Source of the DNA: Bacillota bacterium
GTDB lineage: Bacteria; Bacillota; Clostridia; DSM-8532
Length of the DNA stretch: 64,000 nucleotides
NCBI GenBank assembly: GCA_022702935.2
Contig: JAKIML020000098.1
Coordinates: forward strand, 62,001-126,000
Reading direction: 5' to 3'
In this document: positions 61,755-64,000 of the stretch, piece by piece
Layout of the letters: every line of letters begins with the position of its first letter
How positions within the stretch are numbered: position 1 is the first letter of the stretch
Position numbers and translations under genes: made by a program
Notes under the pieces: generated by a model
The model's input: the letters and a program-made list of their open reading frames with translations, nothing else
What the model was told of the DNA's origin: nothing
Databases searched by the model: none

Positions 61755-64000
61755 TTATACGGCTGAGTGACAGCGTGTGCAGAGGGTGGGATGCTCGGCG
61801 TGGGTACCCACGGTTTCGGAGTAGATCCAGCAGCGCTCGCATTTTTCGCCTTCGGCTTCCACAACCTCTACCTCAAGCTCCCCGCTGCCCTTGACCACCT
61901 CAACCTGGGAAGTGATGAAGACGGTGGGCAGGAGCTGTAAATTCTCATTGAGGAAGTCAAAGAGCTCGCCGTCGGCCCTCAGGATAACCTTGGCCTGGAG
62001 GGACTGACCAATGAGCTTCTTGTTGCGGGCTTCTTCCAAAGCCTTCAATACAGCGTCACGAACCTCAAGAATCCGGTTCCATTTGAGCATCAGCGCCTCG
62101 TTCTCGTACTCGGGCTTAACCTCGGGCCAGTCATTGAGCATGACCGACTCGGGATTGTCATTGGGGCCATGGGGCAGGTACTTCCAGATCTCATCGGCGG
62201 TAAAGGCCAGAACCGGTGCCAATAGGCGGGTCAAGGTGTCCAGAATGATGAACATGGCGGTCTGCCCTGCACGCCGTGACGGATCATCGGGCCTGGAGGC
62301 ATACATTCTGTCCTTGGTCACATCCAGATAGAAGCTGCTCATATCCACCACGCAGAAGTTGTGAATGGAATGGAGCATGGTATGGAACTCATAGTCGGCA
62401 TAGGCCTTTTCAATCTTGGCCACCAACTGGTTGAGCCGCATCAGCGCCCATTGATCCAATTCCTCCATATCCTTATAGGCAACACTGTGCTGTGCCGGAT
62501 CAAAGTCATAAATATTGCCGAGGATGAATCGGGCAGTATTACGAATCTTTCTATAGCTTTCAGAAAGCTGCTTCAAGATATCATTGGAGATACGGATATC
62601 CACCTTGTAGTCGGAGGAGGCCACCCAGAGCCTCAGGATATCGGCACCGTACTGCTTGCAGACATCCATGGGATCGATACCGTTGCCCAGGGACTTACTC
62701 ATCTTGCGGCCCTGTCCGTCCACCACATAGCCATGGGTCAGCACCTGGCGATAGGGGGCCTTTCCCTTTACGGCGGTAGCCGTCAAAAGGGAGGACTGGA
62801 ACCAGCCTCTGTGCTGGTCACTGCCTTCAAGATACATATCTACAGGCCAGCCCAGCTCGGGATTGGCTTCAGCCACAGCAACATGGGTTGAACCCGAATC
62901 AAACCAAACGTCCATGATGTCGGTTTCTTTTCTGAACGCATGGCCGCCGCATTCACAGGTATAGCCCTTGGGCAGGATTTCGGAAGCCTCGTATTTGAAC
63001 CAGGCATTGGAGCCTTCCTTTTCAAAGAGATCCTGAACGGCCTTGATGGTCTCATCATTGATAACTTCCTTGCCACAGTCCTTACAATAGAAGATGGGAA
63101 TGGGCAGACCCCAGATGCGCTGACGGGAGATACACCAGTCACCGCGATCCTCCACCATCTTGGAAATTCGTTCTTCACCCCATCCAGGAATCCAGCGTAC
63201 TTCTTTAATGGCCTCAAGAGCCTGTTTTTTAATCTTCTCGATGGAGATGAACCATTGCTCGGTGGCTCTGAAGATGATGGGATCCTTGCAGCGCCAGCAG
63301 TGGGGATATTGGTGCGTAATATGCTGTTCAGCCAGCAGCATGCCCGAATTCTTCAGTTCCTCCAGTATGGCTTTGTTGGAGGCCTTATAGAACAGTCCTG
63401 CAAAGGGCCCTGCTTCTTGGGTCAAATGGCCCTTGCCGTCAACAGGCACCACAACACCCAGCTCAGGATATTTCTTGCACACCTCAAAGTCCTCTGCACC
63501 GTGTCCGGGAGCGGTATGAACGCAGCCGGTACCGGCTTCCAGCGTAACATGGTCCCCCACAATAATCAGGGAATCACGGTCCAGGAAGGGATGAGTACAA
63601 ACCATGTATTCCAGCTCATAGCCCTTGATTTCGCCAAGAGTCTTATATTCGGAAAGACCTGCCACTGTCATGACGCCTTCCACCAATTCCTTGGCCATGA
63701 TATAGCGTTCACCGTTGTCAGCTTCCACCACAACATAATCAAACTCAGGATTGAGACATACGGCCAGGTTGCCGGGCAAGGTCCATGTGGTGGTGGTCCA
63801 GATAACCACATACAGGTTATCCAGGGAATCCACCATCCCTTTAAGCTTACCCTTGTCATCCTTAACGGGGAACTTCACATAGATGGAATTGCCATGGTCC
63901 TCCTGGTATTCAATTTCTGCCTCTGCCAGAGCAGTCTCACAGGAGGGGCACCAGTAAACGGGGCGCATCCCCTTGTAAATGCAGCCTAATTTGGCCATTT
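61755..64000 (-). CDS. ileS: Isoleucyl-tRNA synthetase (3' part)
   Basis: About 748 C-terminal residues; the 5' end lies beyond the right edge. Class Ia synthetase that charges tRNA-Ile and edits valine. Visible: the CP1 editing region with YWCPSCETALAEAEIEY and TGCVHTAPGHGAEDFEVC, the catalytic KMSKS loop (GRKMSKSLGNGIDPMDVC), the anticodon-binding helices, and a C-terminal zinc site (CERCWIYSETVG, CTRCHSAV). This is the bacterial type. Its leader, where a T-box would be, is outside the window. Confidence 0.97.
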   Translation of the reverse strand, partial: MAKLGCIYKGMRPVYWCPSCETALAEAEIEYQEDHGNSIYVKFPVKDDKGKLKGMVDSLDNLYVVIWTTTTWTLPGNLAVCLNPEFDYVVVEADNGERYIMAKELVEGVMTVAGLSEYKTLGEIKGYELEYMVCTHPFLDRDSLIIVGDHVTLEAGTGCVHTAPGHGAEDFEVCKKYPELGVVVPVDGKGHLTQEAGPFAGLFYKASNKAILEELKNSGMLLAEQHITHQYPHCWRCKDPIIFRATEQWFISIEKIKKQALEAIKEVRWIPGWGEERISKMVEDRGDWCISRQRIWGLPIPIFYCKDCGKEVINDETIKAVQDLFEKEGSNAWFKYEASEILPKGYTCECGGHAFRKETDIMDVWFDSGSTHVAVAEANPELGWPVDMYLEGSDQHRGWFQSSLLTATAVKGKAPYRQVLTHGYVVDGQGRKMSKSLGNGIDPMDVCKQYGADILRLWVASSDYKVDIRISNDILKQLSESYRKIRNTARFILGNIYDFDPAQHSVAYKDMEELDQWALMRLNQLVAKIEKAYADYEFHTMLHSIHNFCVVDMSSFYLDVTKDRMYASRPDDPSRRAGQTAMFIILDTLTRLLAPVLAFTADEIWKYLPHGPNDNPESVMLNDWPEVKPEYENEALMLKWNRILEVRDAVLKALEEARNKKLIGQSLQAKVILRADGELFDFLNENLQLLPTVFITSQVEVVKGSGELEVEVVEAEGEKCERCWIYSETVGTHAEHPTLCTRCHSAV

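Overview
The window looks like the chromosome of an anaerobic, spore-forming, nitrogen-fixing member of the Clostridia. The supporting evidence is a Clostridium pasteurianum-type nif cluster (NifN-NifB fusion, split NifV, NifI1/NifI2 between nifH and nifD), an NAD(P)-linked [FeFe]-hydrogenase operon under a Rex-type operator, MurT-GatD lipid II amidation, a Spo0E-like protein, several tiny spore-type proteins and glycogen enzymes. No rRNA, intact tRNA, CRISPR array, phage or insertion sequence was seen. Almost every gene has a strong AGGAGG-type ribosome binding site, and gene ends are marked by clear hairpin terminators.

Layout. 1-11.55 kb (minus strand): nifH-nifI1-nifI2-nifD-nifK-nifE-nifN/B-[2Fe-2S] ferredoxin-nifV(omega)-nifV(alpha)-modA-modB', a tightly packed operon with a 270-base leader containing a long hairpin. 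11.9-15.3 kb: coaE and polA. 15.4-18.3 kb (plus): a CheY-like receiver, murT-gatD and a 40-residue protein. 18.4-20.2 kb: a Na+/amino-acid symporter behind a tandem glycine riboswitch. 20.3-21.6 kb: a leucine-rich-repeat lipoprotein. 21.7-30.7 kb: asnS, DUF2007, a degenerate HD protein, an ECF S-component, an alpha/beta hydrolase, metF, a zinc-ribbon membrane protein paired with a condensation-type acyltransferase, and an AEC carrier. 30.8-35.9 kb: the hydrogenase operon. 36.1-40.7 kb: a Gld-type ABC operon. 41-44.9 kb: fabI, a spo0E-like gene, aminotransferase plus Lrp regulator, a DivIVA-like protein and thioredoxin. 45.2-54.9 kb: glycogen phosphorylase, a catalytically dead DacF-like protein, prfB, a ThrE pair, glgA, small spore-type genes and a cytosolic starch-binding-domain protein. 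55-64 kb: an rRNA methyltransferase, three tandem M42 peptidases, natAB and the 3' part of ileS.

How it fits together. The nif operon supplies nitrogenase structural genes, cofactor assembly, homocitrate synthesis, molybdate uptake and ammonium/2-oxoglutarate switch-off proteins. The hydrogenase operon disposes of or recycles reductant and appears to read the NADH/NAD+ ratio through Rex. The glycogen genes and the starch-binding protein suggest carbon storage, commonly linked to sporulation in Clostridia (inference).

The observations most worth a second look are: a PBP5-type protein that has lost all three catalytic motifs; a prfB frameshift site that uses UAA instead of the usual UGA; a cytosolic starch-binding protein next to glgA; three direct repeats spaced exactly 33 bp upstream of natAB; the nifH leader hairpin; a structured-RNA candidate after glgP; and a perfect Rex operator upstream of the hydrogenase genes.
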